DNA from: Oscillospiraceae bacterium
GTDB taxonomy: Bacteria; Bacillota; Clostridia; Oscillospirales; Acutalibacteraceae
Assembly (NCBI GenBank): GCA_015066595.1
Contig: SVNZ01000001.1
Coordinates: 124,001 to 188,000 of the forward strand
Direction: 5' to 3'
Length of the DNA stretch: 64,000 bases
Under the pieces are notes generated by a model, which saw nothing but the letters and a program-made list of their open reading frames with translations, was not told the origin of the DNA and made no database searches. Of this stretch, positions 55,724 to 64,000 are shown piece after piece. Each line of letters begins with the position of its first letter. The stretch's first letter is position 1. Both the position numbers and the translations under genes were made by a program.

Positions 55724-56676
55724 TCACTATGGAAGAAAAGATTCCTCTAATATGTATTGTCGGTCCTACTGCAAGCGGAAAGACCTCTCTAGCTATTAAA
55801 TTAGCTAAAATTTTTGATGGAGAAATAGTTTCAGCTGATTCTATGCAGATATATAAGGGGATGGATATAGCTACTGCAAAACCGTCTCTTTTAGAACGAG
55901 ATGGTATTATACATCACCTCATTGATTTTTTAGAGATTGATAAGTCTTTTTCCGTTGCACAGTATTGTGAAATTGCACATTCAATCATCAAAGATATTCA
56001 TACAAGAGGAAAAACACCGATATTAGTCGGCGGTACCGGACTGTATGTTGACTCTTTACTTAATAATATTACTTTTTCTGATGCAGATAGTGATGAAAAA
56101 CTTCGTGAAGAATTGTACGAACAGTACACTTCTTATGGGGTGGATTTCTTGCTTGATAAACTTTCGTCTTTTGATAAATGCTCCGCACAACGTCTTAGTA
56201 CAGACAAAAACGTTAAGCGTATCATACGGGCTATAGAGGTTTATCAGCTTACCGGTATCACTATGACTGAACATAATGAAAAATCAACACTTTGTGATTC
56301 ACCATACAGATTTGTCAAAATTGGTCTTACTGCAACTAACAGACAGTATCTATACGACAGAATCAACAGACGAGTTGATATTATGGTTGAAAATGGTCTA
56401 GTTGATGAAGCCAGAGAATATTTATCTAAGCATCTTAGTACTACATCTTCCATGGCTATTGGACACAAAGAGCTTTTACCTTATTTAAACGGTGAAGTTG
56501 AGCTTGAAACTTGCTTGGAAAATCTTAAGATGCAAACAAGAAGATATGCTAAACGTCAGCTAACTTGGTTTAAACGTGATTTGAATATAAATTGGCTGGA
56601 TATTGATACTTTAGATGAAGAAGAATTACTAAACAAATCAGAACAAACTATTAAGAAGGTTCTATTTAATGAATAA
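55720..56676 (+). CDS. miaA: tRNA dimethylallyltransferase MiaA
   Basis: MiaA adds the dimethylallyl group to A37 of tRNAs reading U-starting codons, the substrate of MiaB. The 318-residue protein has GPTASGKTSLAIKLA, SADSMQIYKGMDIATAKP, VGGTGLYVDSL and KMQTRRYAKRQLTWFKRD. The ATG overlaps the mutL stop; a second ATG nine bases later is possible. hfq, often next, is absent. Confidence 0.96.
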   Translation: MITMEEKIPLICIVGPTASGKTSLAIKLAKIFDGEIVSADSMQIYKGMDIATAKPSLLERDGIIHHLIDFLEIDKSFSVAQYCEIAHSIIKDIHTRGKTPILVGGTGLYVDSLLNNITFSDADSDEKLREELYEQYTSYGVDFLLDKLSSFDKCSAQRLSTDKNVKRIIRAIEVYQLTGITMTEHNEKSTLCDSPYRFVKIGLTATNRQYLYDRINRRVDIMVENGLVDEAREYLSKHLSTTSSMAIGHKELLPYLNGEVELETCLENLKMQTRRYAKRQLTWFKRDLNINWLDIDTLDEEELLNKSEQTIKKVLFNE

Positions 56677-58030
56677 AACACCTAAAAAAGCGAACGAAAA
56701 CAAACAAAATAAACGAACTCCTGAACAAAAGGCAGCCACAAGAAAACTTACATCTAGAATTGTTGTGGGTGTTTTAGTTGCGCTTGTTCTTGTTTTTATT
56801 GTATTCATTTTTGTTACTACTAACTTTATGGGTAGCGAAAGCCTTGTTACCGAGGTTGCTTACAGAACTACTGTATCTGATTCAATAAGCACAACAGGTT
56901 TTGTTATCAGAGATGAAGTATATATTGATGACCCTAATGATGGTGTCCTGGTATATCAGGTTTCTAGTGGTGATAAAATTACTGCTAACGGCACTATAGC
57001 AACGATATATAATACTGAGGCGGATGCGGTTAATTATCAGAAATTCTGTGATTTACAAGAAGAAATTGATGAGCTTGAAAATCTTAACAACGCTTTTAGT
57101 TCATCAAATATTGGACTCGATTCTGTTAATAACAGGCTTGATCAAAAGCTAATTTCATATATTGACTCTGTTAATAACCGTGATTTTGTCAACATCGCAA
57201 CAGTAGAGAGCGATTTGTTGTCTGCTATTTATAGGAAGCAGATTATCACCGGCGACCAGAAGAACTTTGATGATAAGATTTCGCAACTTGAAGAAGAAAT
57301 GTCTAACCTTGAGAGTACTATGAACGAAAGTATCGGTGAAATTAAGTCGAAAGATTCCGGTTATTTTGTTTCCACAATAGATGGTTATGAAAACTGTTTT
57401 TCACTTGATGATATGGACCAGATAACTTACACTGATATCAAAGAAGTTAAGCCCAAAAAGGTAGATGAAGATAAATATGTTGGTAAAATCATAAAGGGTG
57501 TAAACTGGTATTTAGCATGCCCGGTTACTAAAGAGCAGGCTGTTGCTATTACACATAGTAACACTAGCGTGAGTGTTAGAATTCCGTATGCTAGTAACGA
57601 TTCTATACCTGCAAAAGTTATTTCTGTAAATCAGTTTACTGAAGAAGATATGGCTGTTGTGATTATTGAGTGCAATTATATGAGTCCTGCACTGTCTCAA
57701 ATTAGAAACGAAGCTGTTGATATTGACCTCAATACATATGAGGGCTTAAAAGTCAACAAGGCTGCACTTCACGATGATTACGTTACAAAATCTGTTACTG
57801 ATGAACAAGGAAAAACTACAACTATAGACAGTAAAGTACAGGGTGTTTATGTTAAGTACGGTAGCCAATTATTATTTAAGCAAGTGTATATTGTTTATTC
57901 TGATGAAGATTATGTGATATGTAGTGAAAATCCGACAGATGATGTTTTGTTTAATGGTACTACAGTTGCTTTATACGATGAAGTTGTTGTAGAAGGAGAT
58001 GATTTATACAATGGCAAGCTCGTTGATTGA
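56669..58030 (+). CDS. HlyD/membrane-fusion-like membrane protein
   Basis: The 453-residue protein has a basic N-terminus, one membrane segment (about 31-50) and an extracellular part: a lipoyl-like half motif (TTGFVIRDEVYIDDPNDGVLVYQVSSGDKI, quoted in part: GVLVYQVSSGDKI), a coiled coil (about 125-225) and C-terminal beta-rich domains including GVYVKYGSQLLFKQVYIVY. This resembles HlyD-type adaptor subunits, but no transporter gene adjoins. It overlaps miaA by eight bases and leads into the division cluster, a position it keeps in Clostridia. A role at the cell envelope is inferred. Confidence 0.78.
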   Translation: MNKTPKKANENKQNKRTPEQKAATRKLTSRIVVGVLVALVLVFIVFIFVTTNFMGSESLVTEVAYRTTVSDSISTTGFVIRDEVYIDDPNDGVLVYQVSSGDKITANGTIATIYNTEADAVNYQKFCDLQEEIDELENLNNAFSSSNIGLDSVNNRLDQKLISYIDSVNNRDFVNIATVESDLLSAIYRKQIITGDQKNFDDKISQLEEEMSNLESTMNESIGEIKSKDSGYFVSTIDGYENCFSLDDMDQITYTDIKEVKPKKVDEDKYVGKIIKGVNWYLACPVTKEQAVAITHSNTSVSVRIPYASNDSIPAKVISVNQFTEEDMAVVIIECNYMSPALSQIRNEAVDIDLNTYEGLKVNKAALHDDYVTKSVTDEQGKTTTIDSKVQGVYVKYGSQLLFKQVYIVYSDEDYVICSENPTDDVLFNGTTVALYDEVVVEGDDLYNGKLVD

Positions 58031-58727
58031 TGTTGAATATAACTATAAAACAATTTGTGAAAACATATCGAAAGCCGCTCAAAAATGTGGAAAATCCGCT
58101 GATGAGATTACCTTTTTAGCTGCAACAAAAACTGTCGATGCAGTTACCATTAACCACGCTATTTCTCTTGGATTATCCTACATCGGAGAAAATAGGGTGC
58201 AAGAGCTGCTTTCGAAATTCGATCAGTACGATTTAGATAATGCGAGCTTACAGTTCATTGGTCATTTGCAGACTAATAAAGTCAGACAGATTATTGATAA
58301 GGTTGATCTGATTCAGTCTGTTGATTCTTTGAAATTAGCGGCTGAGATTTCAAAACAGGCTACTCTCAAAAATAAGAATATGGATATCCTGATTGAAGTT
58401 AATGTTGGTATGGAGGATAATAAATCAGGTGTTTTTCCGGAAAAACTCTTGGATTTGTTGTATCAAATAAAAGATTTGCCTTCTATTAACATTAAAGGTT
58501 TGATGGCTATACCGCCGATTTGTGAAAATTCACAGAAAATTTGTAAATATTTTGATAATATGCATAAAATGTTTATTGACATAAAGAGCAAAAACATAGA
58601 TAATATATCTATGGATATACTGTCGATGGGTATGTCCGATGATTATTATGAAGCGATTTTATCCGGTTCCAATATGGTCAGAGTTGGCTCTGCGCTTTTT
58701 GGTGCCAGAAATTATAATTTAGTTTAA
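58011..58727 (+). CDS. yggS: YggS family PLP homeostasis protein
   Basis: The 238-residue product is a PLP-binding, fold-type III protein that buffers pyridoxal phosphate (ITFLAATKTVDA with the PLP lysine, YIGENRVQEL, FIGHLQTNKVRQI, LSMGMSDDYYEAI). It lies at the head of the sepF-ylmH-divIVA cluster, as ylmE does in Bacillus. ATG at 58011 is preferred over the ORF-track ATG at 57999, which touches AAGGAG directly. Confidence 0.94.
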   Translation: MASSLIDVEYNYKTICENISKAAQKCGKSADEITFLAATKTVDAVTINHAISLGLSYIGENRVQELLSKFDQYDLDNASLQFIGHLQTNKVRQIIDKVDLIQSVDSLKLAAEISKQATLKNKNMDILIEVNVGMEDNKSGVFPEKLLDLLYQIKDLPSINIKGLMAIPPICENSQKICKYFDNMHKMFIDIKSKNIDNISMDILSMGMSDDYYEAILSGSNMVRVGSALFGARNYNLV

Positions 58728-58743
58728 GCTGGAGGTAATTTAC

Positions 58744-59235
58744 ATGGCTGGATTTGTAGATAAGTTTAAGCGTATGTGGGATGCTCCTGATGATGAGTAC
58801 GAGTATGATGAGTACGGCTATGAAGATCAGGATGATGAAATAGAAGAGTCTTATAGCAGAAACGCAAAGAGATTTGACGATTTCGATGATTATGAGAGCA
58901 GACCTGTTAGAGAGGTTTCTCGTAGAAATAAACTTGTTAATATTAGCACAACAGCGAAGCTTCAGGTAGCTCTTTTTAAGCCTGAGAGATTCGGAGAGGA
59001 AACCAGAAACATTGCTGATGAGCTTGTTAAAACTCATACTGTTGTTTTAAATCTGGAAAATACCAATAAAGACATGGCTAGACGCATCATTGACTTTTTG
59101 AGTGGTGTTGCTTATGCTAACCGTGGCAAAATCAAGAAGGTTTCTGCTAATACATTTATTATCATCCCTAACAATGTTGATTTAACTGGTGATGATTTGC
59201 TTGATGAACTTGAACATAGCGGACTTTATTTCTGA
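58744..59235 (+). CDS. sepF: Cell division protein SepF
   Basis: SepF tethers FtsZ to the membrane. The 163-residue protein has an N-terminal amphipathic helix (MAGFVDKFKRMWD), an acidic, Tyr-rich linker and a C-terminal beta domain (VALFKPERFGEETRNIADEL, NLENTNKDMARRIIDFLSGVAYA). GGAGG precedes the ATG. ylmG, common between sepF and ylmH, is missing. Confidence 0.95.
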   Translation: MAGFVDKFKRMWDAPDDEYEYDEYGYEDQDDEIEESYSRNAKRFDDFDDYESRPVREVSRRNKLVNISTTAKLQVALFKPERFGEETRNIADELVKTHTVVLNLENTNKDMARRIIDFLSGVAYANRGKIKKVSANTFIIIPNNVDLTGDDLLDELEHSGLYF

Positions 59236-59237
59236 TA

Positions 59238-59981
59238 ATGTCTGTTTTTAAGTCTGATGAGGACAAGCTGATAATATCTAAAGCGTATGATGCTATTGAA
59301 CTGTCTAAAAAAAGATTTTCTCCATGTTTTTATGGCTTTTTAAACGAACACGAATCATCTCTTTTAAAGTGTAACTTAAATTTAGATGATACTTGTGTGT
59401 TTTGGGGCGGTTATAGTGATGCGATACGTGTTGTGTTTGGTGCAAATGTGTCATCAAACATAGATTTCCCGATAATTGCCCTCAAGTTTGAGCACAAACC
59501 AGAGTACAAGCTTAGTCATAGGGATTTTTTAGGTTCACTTATGGCTTTGGGTATTGAGCGTTCTACTGTAGGAGATATTCTTGTTTTCGACTCATATGCA
59601 ATCGTATTAGTTAAAGAGGAAATTGCTCGCTTTATTGAGTCACAAGTATCTAAGATAGGTAGAGTTGGTGTGAAGATTTCACGTGTTGATTGTACTAAAA
59701 TTGAACACAAAAACGAGTTTGACTTATTAAACTTTACTGTATCTTCGCTCAGGTTAGATGTTTTTGTTTCAGCAGTGTGCTCATTGTCACGAGAAAAATC
59801 ACTCAGGCTTATTAAATCTGATTTAGTTTCAGTTAATCACTGTATTGAAAATAACAATTCAAAAACACTTGTTGTTTCTGATGTTATTACGATAAGAAAA
59901 TTTGGTAAATTTGTTTTTGCTGAAGATTGTGGTTTATCTAAAAAAGGTAAAATCAAAATCAAGGTAAAACACTTTAGATAG
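59238..59981 (+). CDS. ylmH: YlmH family S4-domain RNA-binding protein
   Basis: The 247-residue product has the N-terminal YlmH domain (FYGFLNEHESSLLK, HRDFLGSLMALGIERSTVGDI) and a C-terminal S4 RNA-binding domain (SSLRLDVFVSAVCSLSREKSLRLIKSDLVSVN). Family members have been linked to division and to rescue of ribosome-associated nascent chains. It starts two bases after sepF. Confidence 0.92.
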   Translation: MSVFKSDEDKLIISKAYDAIELSKKRFSPCFYGFLNEHESSLLKCNLNLDDTCVFWGGYSDAIRVVFGANVSSNIDFPIIALKFEHKPEYKLSHRDFLGSLMALGIERSTVGDILVFDSYAIVLVKEEIARFIESQVSKIGRVGVKISRVDCTKIEHKNEFDLLNFTVSSLRLDVFVSAVCSLSREKSLRLIKSDLVSVNHCIENNNSKTLVVSDVITIRKFGKFVFAEDCGLSKKGKIKIKVKHFR

Positions 59982-59992
59982 GAGTGCAAACT

Positions 59993-60664
59993 ATGCTTAC
60001 AATTGATGAAATTAAGAACATAGCTTTCAGAAAGGCTGGTATTAGTGGTTATCGTGCTGATGACGTTGATGAGTTTATTGATGACGTGATCGCTACTTTT
60101 GAACAGATGAAGGCTGAAAAAGCTGATCTGCTGAGAAAAATGGATATTCTTGCTACAAAGATTGAGCAGTACAGATCTGATGAAGAAACAGTTAGAAACG
60201 CTCTGCTATCTTCACAGAAGCTCGCAGATCAAGCACAAAAAGAAGCTAAAGATAAGGCTACATATATTATTAAAGCAGCAGAAAAGAAATCTAGAAAGAT
60301 ATTGACTGAAGCTGAGATGGCTACAGAGCGTGAGAAGGATAAGTATGAGGCTGTTCTTTCTGAAACAGCTAAGCTCAGAAAAGAGATGATTTCTCTTTAT
60401 AAAAAGCACCTCGCTTTACTCGATGAATTCCCAACAGAAGAAGTAGCTAAGGCTAAACGTGAAGAAATGGATGAAAAATATCCTTTTGAGCCTGTTGACG
60501 AAATCATCAACTCTGATGATATCGACGTTGAAGAAGAAATGATTCAGTCAGCAGAAGTTGCACCTATAGTAAGACCTGTTGTGAAAAGTGAAGATGTTAA
60601 ACCTGAGCAAAAGAACGAAAAGTTTGACCAGCTTAAGTTTGGCGATAACTACGATGTAGAATAA
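59993..60664 (+). CDS. divIVA: DivIVA family cell-division/polarity protein
   Basis: DivIVA marks poles and division sites by sensing membrane curvature. The 223-residue protein has the N-terminal domain (MLTIDEIKNIAFRKAGISGYRADDVDEFIDDV), long coiled coils (about 30-150) and an acidic tail. ATG at 59993 lies after AGGAGTG; the ORF-track GTG at 59984 is inside this signal. Confidence 0.94.
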   Translation: MLTIDEIKNIAFRKAGISGYRADDVDEFIDDVIATFEQMKAEKADLLRKMDILATKIEQYRSDEETVRNALLSSQKLADQAQKEAKDKATYIIKAAEKKSRKILTEAEMATEREKDKYEAVLSETAKLRKEMISLYKKHLALLDEFPTEEVAKAKREEMDEKYPFEPVDEIINSDDIDVEEEMIQSAEVAPIVRPVVKSEDVKPEQKNEKFDQLKFGDNYDVE

Positions 60665-60685
60665 ATTTATTTGGAGTGTAAAGAA

Positions 60686-63457
60686 ATGTCCCAGGATTAC
60701 AATTCCACGCTGAATCTGCCGAAAACAGATTTTCCTATGCGTGCCGGATTACCTCAGTCAGAGCCTGTAGCACTTGAAAATTGGCTTGCTGACAAGGTTT
60801 ATGAAAAATTGATGGAGAAAAATGAGGGAAAGCCACTTTACGTTTTACACGATGGCCCTCCATATGCTAACGGTAATATTCACCTTGGTACTGCTTTGAA
60901 CAAGGTGCTTAAAGATATTATTGTAAGATACAAAAACATGTCAGGTTTTAAAGCACCGTTTGTTCCTGGTTGGGATACTCATGGTCTTCCTACTGAGCTT
61001 AAAGCAAGAGCTAAAGCGGGTGTTGGTAATTCTACTACAATATCTGATGTTGAGCTTCGCAAAATTTGTCGAGAATTTGCTCTTTCTTATCTTGATGACC
61101 AGAGAAATCAGTTTAAAAGACTTGGTGTAATCGGCGAGTGGGATAATCCTTACATTACTTTAAAACATGAGTTTGAGGCAACTCAGATTGAAGTTTTTGC
61201 TGAAATGGCTTGTAAAGGTTATATTTACAAGGGGTTAAAGCCGGTTTACTGGTGCCCAGAGTGTAGAACAGCTCTTGCTGAAGCAGAGATTGAGTATGCT
61301 GAGGACCCTTGTCACTCAATATATGTTAAGTTCAATGTTACTGATGATTTAGGAAAACTTTCTGCACTTGGTGTTGACCCAACTAAATGCTATTTTGTAA
61401 TCTGGACTACAACTACTTGGACTCTTCCAGCAAATGTTGCTATTTGCGTTGGACCTGATTTTGAATATTCTGTAGTCAAAGCAGGTGACGAGTATTATGT
61501 TATGGCTACAGAGCTCTACAAAAATGCTTTTGAAGCTGCTAATATTTCAGACTATGAGGTTGTAGCTACTATTAAAGGCTCAGACCTTGAATATATAAAA
61601 ACCGCACATCCTTTTATTGATCGTACATCTCTTGTTATTGTTGGCGATCACGTAACTCTTGAAAGTGGTACAGGTTGTGTACATACTGCTCCTGGGCATG
61701 GTGTGGAGGACTTTGAAGTTTGTAAAAACTATCCAGAGCTTCCTATTGTTGTTCCTGTTGATGCTAATGGTAAGCTTACAGCAGAAGCAGGTCAGTTTGA
61801 AGGACTTTCTACTGAAGAGTCTAACAAACCTATTGCTATGCATCTTGAACAGACTGGCGCTCTGTTCGCTTTACAAAAGATTATTCACCAGTATCCACAC
61901 TGTTGGAGATGTAAAAAGCCGGTTATTTTTAGAGCTACTGATCAGTGGTTCTGCTCTGTTGATGACTTTAAGGACGCTGCTTGTGAAGCTATTAAAGATG
62001 TTCAGTGGATTCCAAAATGGGGTCAGGATAGAATTACATCTATGGTTAGAGAGCGAAAAGACTGGTGTATATCTCGTCAGCGTAAGTGGGGCGTACCAAT
62101 TCCTATCTTCTTCTGTAAAGAGTGTGGTGAACCTCATATTGATAAAGACGCTATGCAGGCTGTAGCTGATATCTTCAGAGTTAAAGGTTCAGATGCATGG
62201 TACGAGCTTGATGCATCAGAGTTGTTGCCAGCAGGTACAAAATGTAAAAAATGCGGTTGCACTGATTTCGATAAAGAAAAAGATATTATGGACGTTTGGT
62301 TTGACAGCGGTTCTTCTCACGCTGCTGTTTGCAAGAACAGGGAATATCTCAAATGGCCTGCTGATCTTTATCTTGAGGGCGCTGACCAGTACAGAGGTTG
62401 GTTCCAGTCTTCACTTCTAACTGCAGTGGCAACGTCTGGTACTGCACCATATAAAGCTGTACTTACTCATGGTTGGGTTGTTGATGGTGAAGGCAGAAAG
62501 ATGAGCAAATCGCTTGGTAACGGTATTGATCCACAAGAAGTTGTTGATCAGTATGGTGCAGATGTGCTGAGACTTTGGGTTGCTTCATCTGACTATCACG
62601 TTGACATCAGAATCTCTAAAGATATTCTAAAGCAGCTTTCTGAAGCATATAGAAAGATAAGAAATACAGCTAGATATATCTTAGGTAACTTAAACGACTT
62701 TGATCCTGACACTGATTGCGTAGAGATCTCTGATCTTTATGATATTGATAAGTGGGCTGTTTACAAGCTGAATGAGCTTATCGATAAAGTTAAAGTCGGA
62801 TATGATTCTTTTGAGTTCCACCAGGTTTATCATGCTATTCATAATTTCTGTGTTGTTGATATGTCTAACTTCTATCTTGACGTACTGAAGGATAGATTGT
62901 ACACAGAAAAGGCTGATTCAAAACAGCGAAGAGCTGCTCAGACAGCAATGTATATCATTCTTGATGCACTCACAAGAATGATTGCACCTATCCTTGCTTA
63001 TACTTCAGATGAAATATGGAAGTATATGCCACATCGTCAATGTGATGATAGTGAGCATGTTGTTTATAACTCTATGCCGGAGAAAATTGACGTTAATTGT
63101 GACGATAACTTCGCTACAAAGTGGGATAGAATTCACGAACTTAGAGATACTGTTAAGAAGAGTCTTGAGACAATTATCAAAGAAAAGACAATCCGTTCTT
63201 CTCTTGAGGCTGCGATTACGCTCAAAGCAACTGGCGAAGAATACGATTTCTTGAAGAGTATTGAAAATGAACTCACTACTATTTTTATTGTATCTCAGGT
63301 TGTTATTGAAAAATCTGATGTGAACGAGCTTGCTGTTGAAGTTAGCAAAGCAAGTGGTGAGAAGTGTGAACGTTGTTGGTCTATCAGTGAGAGTGTTGGT
63401 TCTGATGCTAAACATCCAACAACTTGTAAACGTTGCGCTGATATCTTAAATGCTTAA
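60686..63457 (+). CDS. ileS: Isoleucyl-tRNA synthetase
   Basis: A 923-residue class I synthetase with GPPYANGNIHLGTALNKVLKD at the HIGH position (HLGT, the last His being Thr), an editing domain (about 190-400), the KMSKS loop GRKMSKSLGN and a C-terminal zinc site CERCW...CKRC. ATG at 60686, with TTGGAG upstream, replaces the ORF-track start. It follows divIVA as in Bacillus. No T-box leader was seen in the 21-base gap. Confidence 0.97.
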   Translation: MSQDYNSTLNLPKTDFPMRAGLPQSEPVALENWLADKVYEKLMEKNEGKPLYVLHDGPPYANGNIHLGTALNKVLKDIIVRYKNMSGFKAPFVPGWDTHGLPTELKARAKAGVGNSTTISDVELRKICREFALSYLDDQRNQFKRLGVIGEWDNPYITLKHEFEATQIEVFAEMACKGYIYKGLKPVYWCPECRTALAEAEIEYAEDPCHSIYVKFNVTDDLGKLSALGVDPTKCYFVIWTTTTWTLPANVAICVGPDFEYSVVKAGDEYYVMATELYKNAFEAANISDYEVVATIKGSDLEYIKTAHPFIDRTSLVIVGDHVTLESGTGCVHTAPGHGVEDFEVCKNYPELPIVVPVDANGKLTAEAGQFEGLSTEESNKPIAMHLEQTGALFALQKIIHQYPHCWRCKKPVIFRATDQWFCSVDDFKDAACEAIKDVQWIPKWGQDRITSMVRERKDWCISRQRKWGVPIPIFFCKECGEPHIDKDAMQAVADIFRVKGSDAWYELDASELLPAGTKCKKCGCTDFDKEKDIMDVWFDSGSSHAAVCKNREYLKWPADLYLEGADQYRGWFQSSLLTAVATSGTAPYKAVLTHGWVVDGEGRKMSKSLGNGIDPQEVVDQYGADVLRLWVASSDYHVDIRISKDILKQLSEAYRKIRNTARYILGNLNDFDPDTDCVEISDLYDIDKWAVYKLNELIDKVKVGYDSFEFHQVYHAIHNFCVVDMSNFYLDVLKDRLYTEKADSKQRRAAQTAMYIILDALTRMIAPILAYTSDEIWKYMPHRQCDDSEHVVYNSMPEKIDVNCDDNFATKWDRIHELRDTVKKSLETIIKEKTIRSSLEAAITLKATGEEYDFLKSIENELTTIFIVSQVVIEKSDVNELAVEVSKASGEKCERCWSISESVGSDAKHPTTCKRCADILNA

Positions 63458-63461
63458 TTTA

Positions 63462-63490
63462 TATGCGGTGTATCTTTGATACACCGCATA
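63462..63490 (+). repeat. Perfect hairpin between ileS and lspA without a T-run
   Basis: TATGCGGTGTATC-TTT-GATACACCGCATA is a 13-bp perfect inverted repeat with a three-base loop, five bases after the ileS stop. What follows (CTATTAGGAG) is the lspA ribosome binding site, not a T-run. Confidence 0.75.
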
Positions 63491-63508
63491 CTATTAGGAG
63501 TTGATTTT

Positions 63509-63988
63509 TTGTCAATTTTATATTTAGCAATTGCTTTATTGATTGCAGTTGTAGACCAAGTAATCAAATATTTCGTTCTTGTTTATCTTGAGCCTGCAAA
63601 TTCTGTAACAGCTATCCCTTATATACTTGATTTAGTATATGTGGAAAATAGAGGTGTGGCTTTTGGTATGTTTCAGGATATGAGATGGCTGTTTATTTCA
63701 ATCACAAGTATAGTTATCGTTGCTTTTATGTTTTTACTAATTAAAAACAAAGGGGAGAGCTCTCTGTTTTCGATAGCTTCAACTCTCATAATTGGTGGAG
63801 GAGTAGGCAATCTTATTGATAGAATTGCTCATGGTTTTGTGGTTGATTATCTAAAGCTTTCATTTTTTCCACCAGTATGTAATTTTGCGGACTATTGTAT
63901 TACAGCGGGTACTGTTTTACTTGTGATTTACCTACTGTTTTATTCGGATATAAGCAGTGATATTAAGTTCAAGGAAAAGTGCAAGTGA
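63509..63988 (+). CDS. lspA: Lipoprotein signal peptidase (signal peptidase II)
   Basis: LspA cleaves prolipoprotein signal peptides in the membrane. The 159-residue protein has four hydrophobic segments, NRGVAFGMF, and the two catalytic Asp regions GGGVGNLIDRIAHGFVVDYL and CNFADYCI. The ORF track begins inside the upstream hairpin; TTG at 63509 follows TTAGGAG and fits the family N-terminus. Confidence 0.95.
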   Translation: MSILYLAIALLIAVVDQVIKYFVLVYLEPANSVTAIPYILDLVYVENRGVAFGMFQDMRWLFISITSIVIVAFMFLLIKNKGESSLFSIASTLIIGGGVGNLIDRIAHGFVVDYLKLSFFPPVCNFADYCITAGTVLLVIYLLFYSDISSDIKFKEKCK

Positions 63989-64000
63989 TGAATAAGTATT
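63988..64000 (+). CDS. Start of the next gene, cut by the right edge
   Basis: An ATG overlaps the lspA stop (TGATG) and begins MNKY before the window ends. In Firmicutes lspA is usually followed by an RluD-type pseudouridine synthase gene, which is the expected identity from context only. Confidence 0.35.

Noticed and set aside
61659-62165. 168-residue plus-strand ORF in another frame of ileS
   Set aside because: Leu-rich out-of-frame shadow of the synthetase gene.
1-64000. Mobile element, prophage, CRISPR, toxin-antitoxin or biosynthetic cluster
   Set aside because: No transposase, integrase, direct-repeat array, phage or defence gene was seen; gene order and composition are those of the core chromosome.

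Overview
The window is a contiguous piece of a low-GC Firmicutes chromosome. The gene orders are those of Clostridia, and the sporulation proteins YunB and a YtvI-like permease suggest a spore-forming lineage, probably in the Oscillospiraceae/Ruminococcaceae; the genus cannot be fixed from sequence alone. Nearly all of it is conserved core-genome content on the plus strand. I saw no insertion sequence, prophage, CRISPR array, rRNA or tRNA gene. I found no convincing new multi-gene system; the points of interest are small-scale (start codons, leaders, a pseudokinase, metal-binding tails).

Layout. 1-1.1 kb: the 5' end of an exported-protein gene running off the left edge (missed by the ORF track) and yebC, both on the minus strand. 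1.1-13.7 kb: a long plus-strand operon yicC-remA-gmk-rpoZ-priA-def-fmt-yugP-rsmB-rlmN-stp-prkC-rsgA, joining transcription, replication restart, initiator-Met handling, rRNA modification, a Ser/Thr phosphatase-kinase pair and ribosome maturation. 13.8-15.5 kb: a zinc-ribbon/pseudokinase/PASTA membrane protein. 15.5-20.5 kb: an XRE regulator, a histidine phosphatase, malic enzyme, the RNase P RNA gene, nicotinate phosphoribosyltransferase and a small XRE protein, mostly as single units with their own terminators. 20.5-26.6 kb: a ytvI-like permease, murD-GNAT-methionine gamma-lyase-like, and convergent tadA-CPBP protease.

26.6-28.0 kb: infC-rpmI-rplT behind a consensus promoter and an L20-type attenuator leader; infC appears to start on ATA. 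28.0-45.4 kb: trmH/spoU-dprA-topA-trmFO-plsX-rnc-radical SAM-smc-ftsY-rdgB-yhbY-nadD-yqeK-rsfS-leuS, closely packed with many ATGA-type overlaps. The radical SAM gene has no standard start codon; an ATT overlapping the rnc stop is the best candidate. 45.4-48.5 kb: rpsU, aroQ-pepP, and efp with a Cys/Asp-rich protein. 48.5-56.7 kb: yunB, then miaB-ylbF-mutS-mutL-miaA. 56.7-64 kb: a membrane-fusion-like protein, then the division cluster yggS-sepF-ylmH-divIVA followed by ileS and lspA, with the next gene just starting at the right edge.

Several ORF-track starts were moved to codons with a proper Shine-Dalgarno sequence. GTG and TTG starts are common here (yugP, stp, prkC, ytvI, the lyase, leuS, yunB, miaB, lspA, the CPBP protease). 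Promoters and terminators were read by eye: several match TTGACA-N17-TATAAT exactly. All functions are assigned from recognised motifs and gene order; no database search was possible.
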